Shown: positions 24,439 through 34,824 of the stretch, in pieces
Layout: each line of letters begins with the position of its first letter
How positions within the stretch are numbered: the first letter of the stretch is position 1
Source: Nevskia sp.
GTDB lineage: Bacteria; Pseudomonadota; Gammaproteobacteria; Nevskiales; Nevskiaceae
DNA length: 64,000 nt
Assembly (NCBI RefSeq): GCF_021732705.1
Contig: NZ_JAKFUM010000010.1
Coordinates: 62,001 to 126,000, forward strand
Reading direction: 5' to 3'
Notes under the pieces: generated by a model
What the model saw: the letters and a program-made list of their open reading frames with translations, nothing else
Databases searched by the model: none
Told to the model about the DNA's origin: nothing
Program-made: the position numbers and the translations under genes

Positions 24439-25545
24439 TCACGGCATCGGATCGAGCAGGCCGGTCAGGCCCAGTGGCTGGTACGGTCCGATCAGCAACT
24501 GCTCCATCACGCCGTAACCGTGCTGCACGCGGCCATCGGCGTGCGTCATCGTGGCGTGGACGAAGGCCTGGATGTGCGTGTACGGCGGCGCGTGGGTCTT
24601 GATGTCGGCGGTGCGGATCTCGTCATAGCCGATCGCCAGCGGGCCCTTGTTCAGGCCGTGCGCCCAGTCCGGATTGAAGTAGCCGAGGCCGGTCATGAAG
24701 AACGGCCACTTCACCGTGACATCGATCCGGCTTTCGTCGCCATTGCGATGCACGAGCTTGTACACGGCCGCCTCGGCGTGGCGCGTGCCGGACGGAATGC
24801 ACAGCGCCGAGGTCGCGCGGCGCATGTGATCGACATCGCCGCTGCCGCGCCGGCCGATCACGGCATCGGTGTTCCACGGCTCGCCAAACTCGTCGGCATT
24901 GAGGTGGTACAGCACGTAGCAGTCGTCGAAGTGCAGCGGCGACCAGATCCAGTGGAACTGCGAGAAGTTCGGCGGATCCATGGCTTGCGGGTCCGGCAGG
25001 CCGATCGGCCGGACACCCCACGAGCGGTCGCGGGTGCCGCGGGTACCGGCGACGTCGAAACGCCGGCCCTTGAGTTCGACCCAGCCGCTGTAATCGCCCT
25101 GCTGGGTCAGCCGGGTCAGGTCCATGAACATGCGCGGACCGTTGCGGCGCGTGTAGCGCGGCTCCTCCAGCACGTCGGCATAGCCGGTGAACAGCAGGTC
25201 GGCCTTCAGGCCGTGCTCGGCGGAATCGACCCGCACCCGGAGCTGCTGCAGCGGCACGACGACGTCGATCGCGATCGGCCCGACCGTCGTGTCCATGCGC
25301 TCCATCTTCAGGTGCCGCGAGGCATGCAGGTTGTGCTGCACGCCGTCGACGACGACGCAGAACGACGCATCCATCACGTTCAGCAGCGGATAGACGCCGA
25401 GGGCCGCCGCGAAGTACAGCGTGCCTTCCGGGTTGTAGCCGTTGAAGAAGTAGCGGTCGTAGAAATTGCGATCGGTGCCGGCGTAGGCAATCGGCTCGGC
25501 CGTCTGGTGAATCGGGTAATCATCGCCCTTGGTCAGCATGGTCAA
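24439..25545 (-). CDS. Uncharacterised protein, possibly AttH/tocopherol-cyclase-like fold
   Basis: A 368-residue soluble protein without signal peptide, rich in beta-strand-like segments and aromatic residues (for example GYNPEGTLYFAAALGVYPLL, RDRSWGVRPIG, HWIWSPLHFDDCYVLYH). Proteins of this type with RDRSWG and a repeated beta-sandwich resemble the AttH/tocopherol-cyclase-like lipocalin group. The assignment is from pattern only. It starts 8 bp after the phosphotransferase gene, so the two form an operon and probably act on the same small molecule. Confidence 0.5.
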   Translation of the reverse strand: MTMLTKGDDYPIHQTAEPIAYAGTDRNFYDRYFFNGYNPEGTLYFAAALGVYPLLNVMDASFCVVVDGVQHNLHASRHLKMERMDTTVGPIAIDVVVPLQQLRVRVDSAEHGLKADLLFTGYADVLEEPRYTRRNGPRMFMDLTRLTQQGDYSGWVELKGRRFDVAGTRGTRDRSWGVRPIGLPDPQAMDPPNFSQFHWIWSPLHFDDCYVLYHLNADEFGEPWNTDAVIGRRGSGDVDHMRRATSALCIPSGTRHAEAAVYKLVHRNGDESRIDVTVKWPFFMTGLGYFNPDWAHGLNKGPLAIGYDEIRTADIKTHAPPYTHIQAFVHATMTHADGRVQHGYGVMEQLLIGPYQPLGLTGLLDPMP

Positions 25546-25553
25546 CGCTCCGG

Positions 25554-26669
25554 TCAGCGAATCAGCGACAGCGTGTCGAGGTCGACCATCTGCCGGGCAT
25601 GACGATTGATCATCGTGCTCAGCATCCGGTCGCCGCGTTCGGTCGGGGTGGTGATGGCGGCGCCGACCACGGCCATGATCAGGCCGTGCGCGGCGGTCAG
25701 CCGGTAGTCATGCCAGCAGCGGTCCCAGTCGTAGTCGCGGATGCCGCGCGCCAGCAGGGCCGCGTGATAGCGGCGGGCCAGCCGTTCCTCGTTCGCGCGG
25801 CGATCGTCGGCAAGCAGGCCGGCGCCGATGAAGTAGGCGACGTCGAGCACGCCGGGACCGGCCATCAGCGTCTGCCAGTCGAGCGCGGCGACGGGTGTTG
25901 CGCCGCCGCGGGCATCGAACAGGATGTTGTCGAGCCGGTAGTCGTGATGGGCGATGGTGAACGGCGCGGTCTGCTGCGCGAACCATGGACCGATCACGGC
26001 CGCGAAGGCATCGAGGATGGCCGGCACGCCCGGCTCCAGCAGCGCCGCGAAACGCGGCTTGATCGCCGCCACGCATGGCGGCAGTTGCGCCGTGTACATG
26101 CCGACCATCTGCGCGCGCGCCATCCACGGCTGCGCCAGCGTCTCGGCATCGCCCCAGACCGAGGCGTGGATCGCGGCGGCGGTGTCCATCGCCGCCTCGG
26201 CGTCGGCAACGCTGCAGCCGGTCAGCTGATCGCCGCCGCGCGCCGGTGCCAAGTCTTCGAACAGCAGGCAGAAGGTCGCGCCGTCGGCGCTGACGTCGGC
26301 GAAGTAGGTCGTCGGCACCGGGCCGCCGATGCGCGGCGCGATCACCTGGTAGAAACGCGTCTCGCGCTCGTACAGGCCGAGCGCCGCTCCGGACGCGCGG
26401 CTGGTTTCGCCGGCGGCCTGCAGCTTGGCGACGAGGCTGGCCGGCGCACCGGCTTCCGGCTGGTCGTAGCCGAGCTTGATCCGCAGATTGGTGCCGAGCA
26501 TGCCGTTGCCGACCGGTGTCGTCGTCGCGGACGTGACCGTCGCCGTCCTGAGCTTGCCGACCGCGCGCAGCACCGTGGTCAGCCAGACCGGTGTCAGGCC
26601 TTCCGGACCCGGAATCAGGGGATGACCCGCAGCCGGGTCGTGCCGCAGCGGGGCGGTCGGGGTGTTCAT
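25554..26669 (-). CDS. Aminoglycoside-phosphotransferase-family kinase
   Basis: A 371-residue APH/choline-kinase-like protein; MNTPTAPLRHDP follows GAGGAGACCCC, a strong ribosome site, so this start is preferred over 26684. Kinase features: NLRIKLGYDQP and SLVAKLQAAG (ATP-binding Lys), FCLLFEDL (hinge), IAHHDYRLDNILFD (catalytic loop, HxDxxxxN) and AALDWQ (metal-binding Asp). Such genes rarely give antibiotic resistance in environmental bacteria; many phosphorylate sugars, acyl groups or small alcohols. It is the first gene of an operon with the AttH-like gene. Confidence 0.8.
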   Translation of the reverse strand: MNTPTAPLRHDPAAGHPLIPGPEGLTPVWLTTVLRAVGKLRTATVTSATTTPVGNGMLGTNLRIKLGYDQPEAGAPASLVAKLQAAGETSRASGAALGLYERETRFYQVIAPRIGGPVPTTYFADVSADGATFCLLFEDLAPARGGDQLTGCSVADAEAAMDTAAAIHASVWGDAETLAQPWMARAQMVGMYTAQLPPCVAAIKPRFAALLEPGVPAILDAFAAVIGPWFAQQTAPFTIAHHDYRLDNILFDARGGATPVAALDWQTLMAGPGVLDVAYFIGAGLLADDRRANEERLARRYHAALLARGIRDYDWDRCWHDYRLTAAHGLIMAVVGAAITTPTERGDRMLSTMINRHARQMVDLDTLSLIR

Positions 26670-26809
26670 GGGGTCTCCTCGCACTGGAAAGTGGACTGCC
26701 CGGCTGGCGTGGTCGCTGCCGGATCGATGACGGCGCGTGCCGGTGTCATCGGCACATTTCCGATTCTAGCGACCGCCCCGAGTCGCCGAACCCGAACTTG
26801 CTGCCGGGG

Positions 26810-27244
26810 TCAGCCGAACTGCCCGGCCCACTTCAGCAGCGCCGGCAGCGGCAGGGCGCCGCTCTGCCGCGCCAGTTCCCGGCCGCCCTTGAACGCGATC
26901 AGGGTCGGAATGCTGCGGATGTGGTGACGCGCGGCGATCGCCGGCTCGGCTTCGGTATCGAGCTTGGCCAGCCGCAGCCGCGGTTCGAGTTCGGCGGCGG
27001 CGCGCTCGAAGCTCGGCGCCATCGACAGGCAGGGGCCGCACCACGGCGCCCAGAAATCGACGATCAGCGGCAGTTCGCCACGCGCGAGCTGGACATCGAA
27101 ATTGGCGCGGGTCAGCACCAGTGGCTGGCCGGTGAACATCGGCTGCGTGCAGCGACCGCACATCGGGCTGACCTTCGGGCGCTCGCGCAGGCGCTCGTCC
27201 GGAATGCGGTTGGTGGTGTTGCAGTGCGGGCAGGCAACGAGCAT
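26810..27244 (-). CDS. trxC: Thioredoxin 2 (TrxC)
   Basis: A 144-residue cytoplasmic thioredoxin with an N-terminal zinc site, CPHC (Cys5, Cys8) and CGRC (Cys29, Cys32), followed by a thioredoxin fold with the redox motif WCGPC (Cys69, Cys72) and cis-Pro in IRSIPTLI. TrxC is the oxidative-stress-induced reductase of E. coli. The ATG at 27244 is chosen because GGAG lies nine bases upstream; a GTG nine bases earlier is possible. It is transcribed alone. Confidence 0.93.
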   Translation of the reverse strand: MLVACPHCNTTNRIPDERLRERPKVSPMCGRCTQPMFTGQPLVLTRANFDVQLARGELPLIVDFWAPWCGPCLSMAPSFERAAAELEPRLRLAKLDTEAEPAIAARHHIRSIPTLIAFKGGRELARQSGALPLPALLKWAGQFG

Positions 27245-27335
27245 CGAGGCCACTCCAGAAGCAGCGGCCGGATCGGCCGCCGCGATGCTGGCGATGTGCG
27301 TGCGTCGCCGCCGGAATCAAGGGTCGCGGCCGCCA

Positions 27336-28367
27336 TCAATACGGCAGCGTCGCTCTCCACGGCGGCGTCGACGGCACGATCGCGACCTGCACGCCGCGTC
27401 GGTCGTAGGCCTTCTGTCGACGCTTGAACGTGTCGCTCGACTCGTACCAAGCCTTGGCCGGCTGCGATGTCGTCTTCTGCGTTTCCAGCGCCTGCGAGAC
27501 CGCCGTCCACTTGTTCACAGTGGCATCGAAATAGAGGAAGTTCAGCGAGGTCCGCACCTGCACCGCGGTGCCGGGAATGGTGCTGCCGGAGCCCGATTCC
27601 ACCGCCCGATACTGCGCAAGGTCGCCGTACGACGTGCGCACGCAGGGGATCGGCGCCAGCGGCTGCACGCCGGACTTGTCGCCGACCGAGCCACTGCGCG
27701 TGCGCGTGACCGGCGCGCTCAACGCACGCAGCAGCGGCGCCCGCTTGTTGGCCGAGGCATAGCCCTCGTCGGTGTAGTCGATCCGGCCGTAGACGATGTC
27801 GTCCTTGAACGTGTCGATGCCGTGCACGGAGTCGTGATAGACGCGCAGCTTGGTCGGGTCGTTCGGGTGCTCGGTGATGACCATCGAGCAGCCGTTCATC
27901 GCGCCGGTCAGCATCAGCCGATGCGCGGGGTTGGTCTTCGGCAGGTCGACATACGGGATCCGCGCCTTGCCGGCACCCTGAATGCCCGGAAACTCGTAGC
28001 CGAGCCAGTACGCGCTCAGCGGGGCGTCGCTGCCGCGCTCGAGGCCGCCGTACTCGACCTTCGGCGCAAACTGCCCTGGCACGACGAACCGCAGATAGAT
28101 CACGGTACGGCCTTCGAGCGTCACCGGTTCGAGATCGAACTGGCCATGCCCAGCCAGTTCGATGCTGCGCTTGGCCTGCCCCACCTGCTGGAAATAGGCG
28201 CTGCTTGGCCCCGGGATGACGCGGCCCAGGTTGTCGTAGGTCAGGACCTCGCCGTCGAAATCATGGCGATCCTTCTCGCCATGCACTTTCATCGACAGGT
28301 GATTGATCGCGTAGCGCTGGCAATAGGCAAACGGATCGCTCGCGAATGACTTGTTGTGACCGTGCAT
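27336..28367 (-). CDS. Uncharacterised protein with a CNF-like Thr-x5-Cys...His motif
   Basis: A 343-residue protein with start MHGHNKSFASDPF after a strong GGAGGAG ribosome site and no signal peptide. The centre reads HRLMLTGAMNGCSMVITEHP and then LRVYHDSVHG. This aligns with LMTTGQLSGCTFAWITQG ... LWCIHVQPKDG of the LSGC protein at 19.3 kb: TG-x2-[SN]-G-C with Thr154 six residues before Cys160 and His178 eighteen after. The rest is beta-rich (EVLTYDNLGRV, TVIYLRFVVPGQF). It could be a distant member of the CNF1/BLF1 deamidase fold. Asn replaces Ser in the LSGC core, so activity is uncertain. No partner gene is evident. Confidence 0.4.
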   Translation of the reverse strand: MHGHNKSFASDPFAYCQRYAINHLSMKVHGEKDRHDFDGEVLTYDNLGRVIPGPSSAYFQQVGQAKRSIELAGHGQFDLEPVTLEGRTVIYLRFVVPGQFAPKVEYGGLERGSDAPLSAYWLGYEFPGIQGAGKARIPYVDLPKTNPAHRLMLTGAMNGCSMVITEHPNDPTKLRVYHDSVHGIDTFKDDIVYGRIDYTDEGYASANKRAPLLRALSAPVTRTRSGSVGDKSGVQPLAPIPCVRTSYGDLAQYRAVESGSGSTIPGTAVQVRTSLNFLYFDATVNKWTAVSQALETQKTTSQPAKAWYESSDTFKRRQKAYDRRGVQVAIVPSTPPWRATLPY

Positions 28368-28617
28368 GCGCTCCTCCCGGCTTCTGTCACCGATGTTGGA
28401 TGCAAGATTGTCACAACGAATCGGCGGCGCGCCAGCGCGCCGCGCGGGCAGCCGATGAACTGCGGGAGCGACAATCTTTCCTGCCCGATCGCTGCCGCGG
28501 GGGCCGATCGACTGGCCTTCGACCGGCATCGGCTTGCGCGGCGTCATCGACGGTTTGTCTTTTCCGGCCGGGCCGTGGCAGTGTTCCGGCCCCGTTCACA
28601 AAACCTCGACTCATTCC

Positions 28618-29898
28618 ATGGAAGGACAACGACGCGCTGGCTGCAGCAACACACGCCACTGGCTCACCCGCGGGCTGGCCTGCAGCCTGTTCGGCGGCCT
28701 GGCTGCATGGCCGGTCGCCTCGGCGTTCGCGGCACCGGCAGGCACTGCAGCGGCCGTGGCGGAACGGCCCCGGTCCGAGCTGACCGCGGCGCGCCCGGTC
28801 GCCGCGCTGGCGCTGGCGCCACCGCTTGCCGCAGCACGTCCCGCCGCGCCGGTGACGCTGGCGCCGGGCGATTTCGGTGGCCTGCTCGGCGGGCTGGGCG
28901 GCACGCTGGGCGACATCGGCGGTGCGCTCGGCGGCACGCTCGGTGACCTCGGCGGAACGCTCGGTGAACTGGGCGGCGCACTCGGCGAACTCGGCGGCAA
29001 TCTGAACGCGATCTTCAGCCAGTTCAGCGCCGGGCTGGCAACGCTGCTGGCGGAACTGAGCGGCGAGATCTCGCCGACGCCGGGCACCGAGACCTTCAGC
29101 GGCAGCATCGTCTGGGCCGGGATCAGCCGCGACTACCTCGGCATCCGGCCGGTCAACGCACCGGCCGGCGCACCCGTGCTGTTGCTGCTGCACCCGAACG
29201 GCCTGTCGCCGGGCCGCATGGCCAACCTGACGCTGGCCGGACGCCTTGCCGCCGACTACGGCGCCTGGGTCTATTTGCCGGCTTCGCGCGGCGGCGCCTG
29301 GGCGGACGATCCGGGCGCGCTGTTCGGCGCCGACGATGTCGGCTTCCTGGACGCGCTGCTGACGCGCGAAGTCAGCGCACACGCGCTCGACGCCAGCCGC
29401 ATCTATGGAGCCGGCTATTCGAACGGCGGCTTCATGATCGAGCGGCTCGCGTGCGAGCGGCCTGCCCTGCTCGCCGGCATCGCGCTGGTGGCGGCAACGC
29501 TGCGGGATTCGGTCGCCAGCCGCTGCACCGGGCCCAGTCGCACGCCGACCGTGCTGTTCAACGGCACCCGCGATCCGATCGTGCCGTACAACGGCGTCCC
29601 GACCCTGGCCAGCGCCACGAACACGGCCGCATTCTGGGCCGCGCGCAACCAGTGCGTGGCGACCGAGCGCAGCATCACCAACCTGCCCGATCTCGACCGC
29701 ACCGACGGCACCACCGTCAGCGTGAGCCGCTACACCCGCTGCGTCGACAGCGTGGTCGCGCAATACACGATCAACGGCGGCGGCCACACCTGGCCCGGCA
29801 CGCAATACGCGAACTACACGCTGGCGCTCGGGCCGACCACCGGCGACATCGACGCCACCCTCGAGCTGTGGCAGCAGCTGCTGCCGTATTCGCGCTGA
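28618..29898 (+). CDS. Secreted PHB-depolymerase/feruloyl-esterase-like hydrolase with glycine-rich repeat
   Basis: A 426-residue exported esterase (family of LpqC/poly-3-hydroxybutyrate depolymerases, CE1-like). After the signal peptide (about 1-39, ending VASAFAAPA) comes an Ala/Pro linker and a Gly/Leu-rich repeat (87-128, units like LGGTLGDIGG). The alpha/beta hydrolase domain follows: GAPVLLLLHPNG, nucleophile GAGYSNGGFM, NGTRDPIVPYNG (Asp) and INGGGHTWPG (His). It would hydrolyse polyester or aromatic ester bonds outside the cytoplasm. The glycine repeat may anchor the enzyme to a surface or polymer. Start ATG 28618 is preferred over 28534 because the signal peptide begins there. Confidence 0.8.
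   Translation: MEGQRRAGCSNTRHWLTRGLACSLFGGLAAWPVASAFAAPAGTAAAVAERPRSELTAARPVAALALAPPLAAARPAAPVTLAPGDFGGLLGGLGGTLGDIGGALGGTLGDLGGTLGELGGALGELGGNLNAIFSQFSAGLATLLAELSGEISPTPGTETFSGSIVWAGISRDYLGIRPVNAPAGAPVLLLLHPNGLSPGRMANLTLAGRLAADYGAWVYLPASRGGAWADDPGALFGADDVGFLDALLTREVSAHALDASRIYGAGYSNGGFMIERLACERPALLAGIALVAATLRDSVASRCTGPSRTPTVLFNGTRDPIVPYNGVPTLASATNTAAFWAARNQCVATERSITNLPDLDRTDGTTVSVSRYTRCVDSVVAQYTINGGGHTWPGTQYANYTLALGPTTGDIDATLELWQQLLPYSR
28876..29001 (+). repeat. In-frame Gly-Leu-rich heptad-like repeat
   Basis: About 126 bp encode a run of 42 residues made of units such as GGTLGDI, GGALGGT, GGTLGEL and GGALGEL (period 7). It lies between the signal peptide and the esterase domain. Confidence 0.8.
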
Positions 29899-29928
29899 AG
29901 CGCGTCGAAGGCGTCCCGCGCGTGGCGA

Positions 29929-31350
29929 CTACGGCGTCATCCGCGTGCCCAGCAGCGGCGCGACGTCCGGCAGGCTGCGCTCGCGGCGAAGGCTGACGGC
30001 TCGCGGTCGCGCGGCCTGCGGGCAGTCCGGCGCGAAGCCTTCGAGGAAGCGGGCGTGGACTTTCGGCAGCGGGCAGGCGCCGTCGATCTCGTCCTGCGCG
30101 CAGCCGGGAATGTGCAGCACGACCGTTGCGGGCGGATGGGCGAGATCGAGCGCGGCCTCGGTCCGCAGCTGCGTCAGCGTCTGGTAGACGACGGACGTGC
30201 GGATGTAGCGCTGCCCGTTCGGATGGCGCAGGCGTTCGAAGCGCAAGGCGACACCGGGGGCGTGGGCATCCGGCTGACCGGGCAAGGTCCAGTCGAGGCC
30301 GAGCACACCACCGAGGGTGGCGAGGTGGATGTCGCGGCCGATGATCGCGACCCATTGGTTCGCGCGCAGCGGCGTGTCGGCGGCGGCCGGCGGATTCGCC
30401 GCTTCGGCTTCGAGGATCGCAAGCACGGTCTTGGCGAGGGTCGTGCCATTGCGTGACGCGATGTAGGCCGGACGGCGCGTCAGCTTCAGGTACAGGTTGC
30501 GCGGCGCGAGCAGCGGCGCCAGCGTTTCCGGCGTCGCGGCGTCGCCCCAGGCCACATCCTTGTCGGCGAAGCCCTGCAGGTACTCGAGCAGGAAATTCTC
30601 GCCGACGGTGGTCGCGGCCTTCAGTCCGCCTTCGAGCCGCACGCCTTCCGGGCCGGTTTCGAGGCGGTTGGCGAAGCCGTCGATGCCGCACGACGACACG
30701 CCGACTTCGCAGCCGGCGTTGCTGCGCACGTCGAGAATGCCCTGCATCTTGAGCAGCGCCGGCCGGACGCTCGCGGCCGCGGCACCGAGACCGCCGCCGG
30801 CCGCGTCGAGGATCGCGGCACGGGCCTTGTCGTGGTCGATCGGGCAGGTGCCGGTCTCGACCGGCTGGAACAGCGGATCGACCCCCGGCGGCGGCGCAAA
30901 GTACGGCTTGAAGTCGCAGCCCGGCGCCAGGCCATCGAGCAGCGCCTGCCCGCTCAGCGCGATGCGCTTGGCCGAGTTGTCGGCCCAGACACCGATGCTG
31001 CCGGCCGCCGGGCAACCCTCTGCCGGCAACAGCCCGGCGGCGGCGAGGTGCTGGCGGTGGTAGCGGCCGAGCACGGTGACCAGCGCGGCACCGCGCTCGG
31101 TCAGCTCGCCCTTCGCCACCGGCCATTGCGGCCACGGCCGGCGTGACGACTGGGCCAGTTCTTCCGGGCTTTGCGTCGGTGCGCGCACGCCATGACGCAT
31201 CAGCAGCACCGACTTTTCGAGTTGCAGCGTCACCGGCTTGCCGGCGCTTGGCGCAGCGGCCGCCGTGAGAACGATCAGCTGCGACAGCGCGAACATCGTC
31301 AGCGCCGTGACGAGGCGCGGTCTTGCGGTCGGAAGGTCGGGATCGATCAT
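29929..31350 (-). CDS. Periplasmic histidine acid phosphatase (AppA/Agp-like)
   Basis: A 473-residue exported protein (hydrophobic stretch LVTALTMFALSQLIVLTAAA near residues 13-33). The phosphohistidine motif is LLMRHGVRAPTQ (RHGxRxP). The C-terminal HD motif of phytase/glucose-1-phosphatase relatives (GHDTN) reads GRDIHLATL here: the proton-donor Asp is kept while His becomes Arg and Asn becomes His. Several Cys pairs suggest disulfides. It would release phosphate from phytate or sugar phosphates in the periplasm. It lies downstream of the flavin monooxygenase-like gene on the same strand, 106 bp away. Confidence 0.85.
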   Translation of the reverse strand: MIDPDLPTARPRLVTALTMFALSQLIVLTAAAAPSAGKPVTLQLEKSVLLMRHGVRAPTQSPEELAQSSRRPWPQWPVAKGELTERGAALVTVLGRYHRQHLAAAGLLPAEGCPAAGSIGVWADNSAKRIALSGQALLDGLAPGCDFKPYFAPPPGVDPLFQPVETGTCPIDHDKARAAILDAAGGGLGAAAASVRPALLKMQGILDVRSNAGCEVGVSSCGIDGFANRLETGPEGVRLEGGLKAATTVGENFLLEYLQGFADKDVAWGDAATPETLAPLLAPRNLYLKLTRRPAYIASRNGTTLAKTVLAILEAEAANPPAAADTPLRANQWVAIIGRDIHLATLGGVLGLDWTLPGQPDAHAPGVALRFERLRHPNGQRYIRTSVVYQTLTQLRTEAALDLAHPPATVVLHIPGCAQDEIDGACPLPKVHARFLEGFAPDCPQAARPRAVSLRRERSLPDVAPLLGTRMTP

Positions 31351-31456
31351 CGGATGGATGCCGGCCCGGCAACGAACCGGGCCGCTCGAAAGTAAGCCCG
31401 CGACGAAGGCATCGTCGCGGGCCGGATCAGCGATGGCGCGGAGTTGCCGGCACCGG

Positions 31457-32971
<1,515 letters not shown>

Positions 32972-33226
32972 TGCGCGTCCACTCCTCGGTTGGGTTGCCG
33001 AACCGGGACCGACGGCGTCTGTGCGCCATGCCCGGATCGTCACCGCGAATGATCCGGCATTGTTCGAATCAACACCAAACAGGAATATGCATTACCGACG
33101 GTGCCCGCCGGCGCGCCGGTTTCCGCGGCTTCGAGATTCGGCGCGTCCCGGCAACAGCGGCCGTGCTGTCAGGCGATCGACCTGCCGCCGGTAACGCGGC
33201 CGCAACCGGGCGACGGGCTGCGCGCT

Positions 33227-33511
33227 TCAGCGTGCCTCGACCACGGCCCTGCAGACCGCGATCGCCAGTGTGTGGCCGACGCAGGCGCGGCCGCTGGGGC
33301 CGACCGCAGCCCAGGTGCCATCGTTCATCCGCACCACCTTGGCGATGTAGCGGTCGATCAGGTGCAGGGTTTCATCCGGATTGCGCGTGGGGCGGTACGG
33401 TGATCGATCCTGATAGTAGATCGCCTGCCCCGATGAACTGATGCCGATCGCCGGCGAGCCGACAATGCGGGCAATCGTCTGGTCCAGCACGTCCAGTTCG
33501 TCGCCATTCAT
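33227..33511 (-). CDS. Small hypothetical protein, possibly DUF2591/NinX-like
   Basis: A 94-residue cytoplasmic protein started at MNGDELDVLDQTIARIVG; reading further upstream gives low-complexity sequence. The pattern YQDRSPYRPTRNPDETLHLIDRY ... GTWAAVGPSG ... GHTLAIAVCRAVVEA resembles the small phage-derived DUF2591 (NinX) proteins, with their ...W.A......GxTxLxAxxRxxV end. The similarity is weak. A palindrome ATGTTCGC-TG-GCGAACAT lies about 145 bp upstream of its start. Function unknown. Confidence 0.45.
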   Translation of the reverse strand: MNGDELDVLDQTIARIVGSPAIGISSSGQAIYYQDRSPYRPTRNPDETLHLIDRYIAKVVRMNDGTWAAVGPSGRACVGHTLAIAVCRAVVEAR

Positions 33512-33653
33512 GTTGCTGCCCCACGCGTTCCGAAAGGACGGGAAATGCCGTCCGATGTGGCGGCTGGTCCCGTTCCGCCGGACAGTCCGCTCGCTTCTGT
33601 CGCTCCCGTGCACCTTGCCGCAACGACATGGTGACGGCGACGCCACGCGCCAT

Positions 33654-33671
33654 ATGTTCGCTGGCGAACAT
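33654..33671. promoter_or_regulatory. Palindromic candidate operator
   Basis: ATGTTCGC (33654-33661) and GCGAACAT (33664-33671) form a perfect 8-bp inverted repeat with a 2-bp spacer, in the gap between the NinX-like gene and motB. The compact form is that of a dimeric repressor site. No regulator is assigned. Confidence 0.3.
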
Positions 33672-33756
33672 TGATCGTGTCGGAATCGGAACGGGTCGCG
33701 GCTGATCCACCCGGAGGCGTCGGCAGGCTGCGCGAGAAGGCGGCGCGCAGCCGGAC

Positions 33757-34824
33757 TCAGTGCGCCGTGCCGGCGGGCGGCGGCGGCGCGGCGGCCGCTT
33801 CGGCCGCAGCCGGTGCTGGTGCCGGATCAGTACCATCGGCCGATGCTGCCGCGGCGTCCGGCGTGCCCGCCGCGGCACCCTCGGCAGCCTTGGCTGCAGC
33901 GAGATCGGCCGCCTTCGCGGCTTCGATGGCGGCGGCGTCGATTTCCGGATCGCCGCCGGCGTACTCCTTCACCGCTTCGCCGGTGGCGGCGGCTTCGGCT
34001 TCCCGGGTCATGACGATGATGCTGATCCGGCGGTTGATCGGCGCCTGCGGGTTCAGCTTGTCGAACAGCACCGACGACGACAGACCGACCACCACCGCGA
34101 CCTTGTCGTCGCTCAGGCCACCGGCCAGAAGCGTCCGGCGCGCCGCGTTCGCGCGATCGGCCGACAGCTCCCAGTTGGTGTAGCCGTTGGTGCTGTTGTA
34201 TGCGGTGAGATCGGTGTGGCCGCTGATGCTGATGCGGTTCGGCACTTCGCCGATGAACTTGGCCAGCTCGTGCAGGATGTCGGTCGTGTAGGACTTCAGG
34301 CTGGTGCTGCCGATGTCGAACATCGGGCGGTTCTGCTTGTCGACGATCTGGATGCGCAGGCCGGCCGGCGTGATGTCGAGCAGCAACTGGTCCTTGAACG
34401 GCTCCAGCGCCTGGCTTTTCTCGATGGCGGCCTGCATTTCCTTCATCAGCGATTCGAGCTTGCGATGCTCCATCGCCTTCACCGCCTGCTCGATCTCCTT
34501 CTTGGTCGGCTTGCGCACCGCGGCCTTGCCGATGTCGGTGCCGGTGCCGAGCTTGATCAGGCTGGTGCTGGCACCGCCCGGGCCGTTCATGCCCGGGCTC
34601 GGCGCCGTCGCGCGGCCATCGAGCATGCTCGGGTTGTTGAAGTATTCGGCGATGGCGCCCTTCTGCTCCTTGGTCGTGGCCGCGATCAGCCACATCAGCA
34701 GGAAGAACGCCATCATCGCGGTGGCGAAGTCGGCGAAGGCCACTTTCCAGGCGCCGCCATGATGGCCGCCGCCGACAACCTTCTTGACTCGGCGGATGAC
34801 GATGCTGGGCGCGGCCTCGGCCAT
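33757..34824 (-). CDS. motB: Flagellar motor stator protein MotB
   Basis: A 355-residue inner-membrane stator subunit. The single N-terminal helix AFADFATAMMAFFLLMWLIA carries the proton-binding Asp (ADFATA). A plug/linker follows, then an OmpA-like peptidoglycan-binding domain (SISGHTDLTAYN, NWELSADRANAARRTLL, NRRISIIVM). The C-terminus has an extra Ala/Pro-rich tail of about 60 residues not needed for the family. The start codon follows the motA stop without a gap (TAA-ATG), so the two are coupled. Confidence 0.95.
   Translation of the reverse strand: MAEAAPSIVIRRVKKVVGGGHHGGAWKVAFADFATAMMAFFLLMWLIAATTKEQKGAIAEYFNNPSMLDGRATAPSPGMNGPGGASTSLIKLGTGTDIGKAAVRKPTKKEIEQAVKAMEHRKLESLMKEMQAAIEKSQALEPFKDQLLLDITPAGLRIQIVDKQNRPMFDIGSTSLKSYTTDILHELAKFIGEVPNRISISGHTDLTAYNSTNGYTNWELSADRANAARRTLLAGGLSDDKVAVVVGLSSSVLFDKLNPQAPINRRISIIVMTREAEAAATGEAVKEYAGGDPEIDAAAIEAAKAADLAAAKAAEGAAAGTPDAAAASADGTDPAPAPAAAEAAAAPPPPAGTAH

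Noticed and set aside
26810-28367. Operon of trxC with the upstream T-x5-C protein
   Set aside because: The 91-bp gap and separate strong ribosome sites do not prove linkage, and no functional link is known, so they are listed as separate genes.
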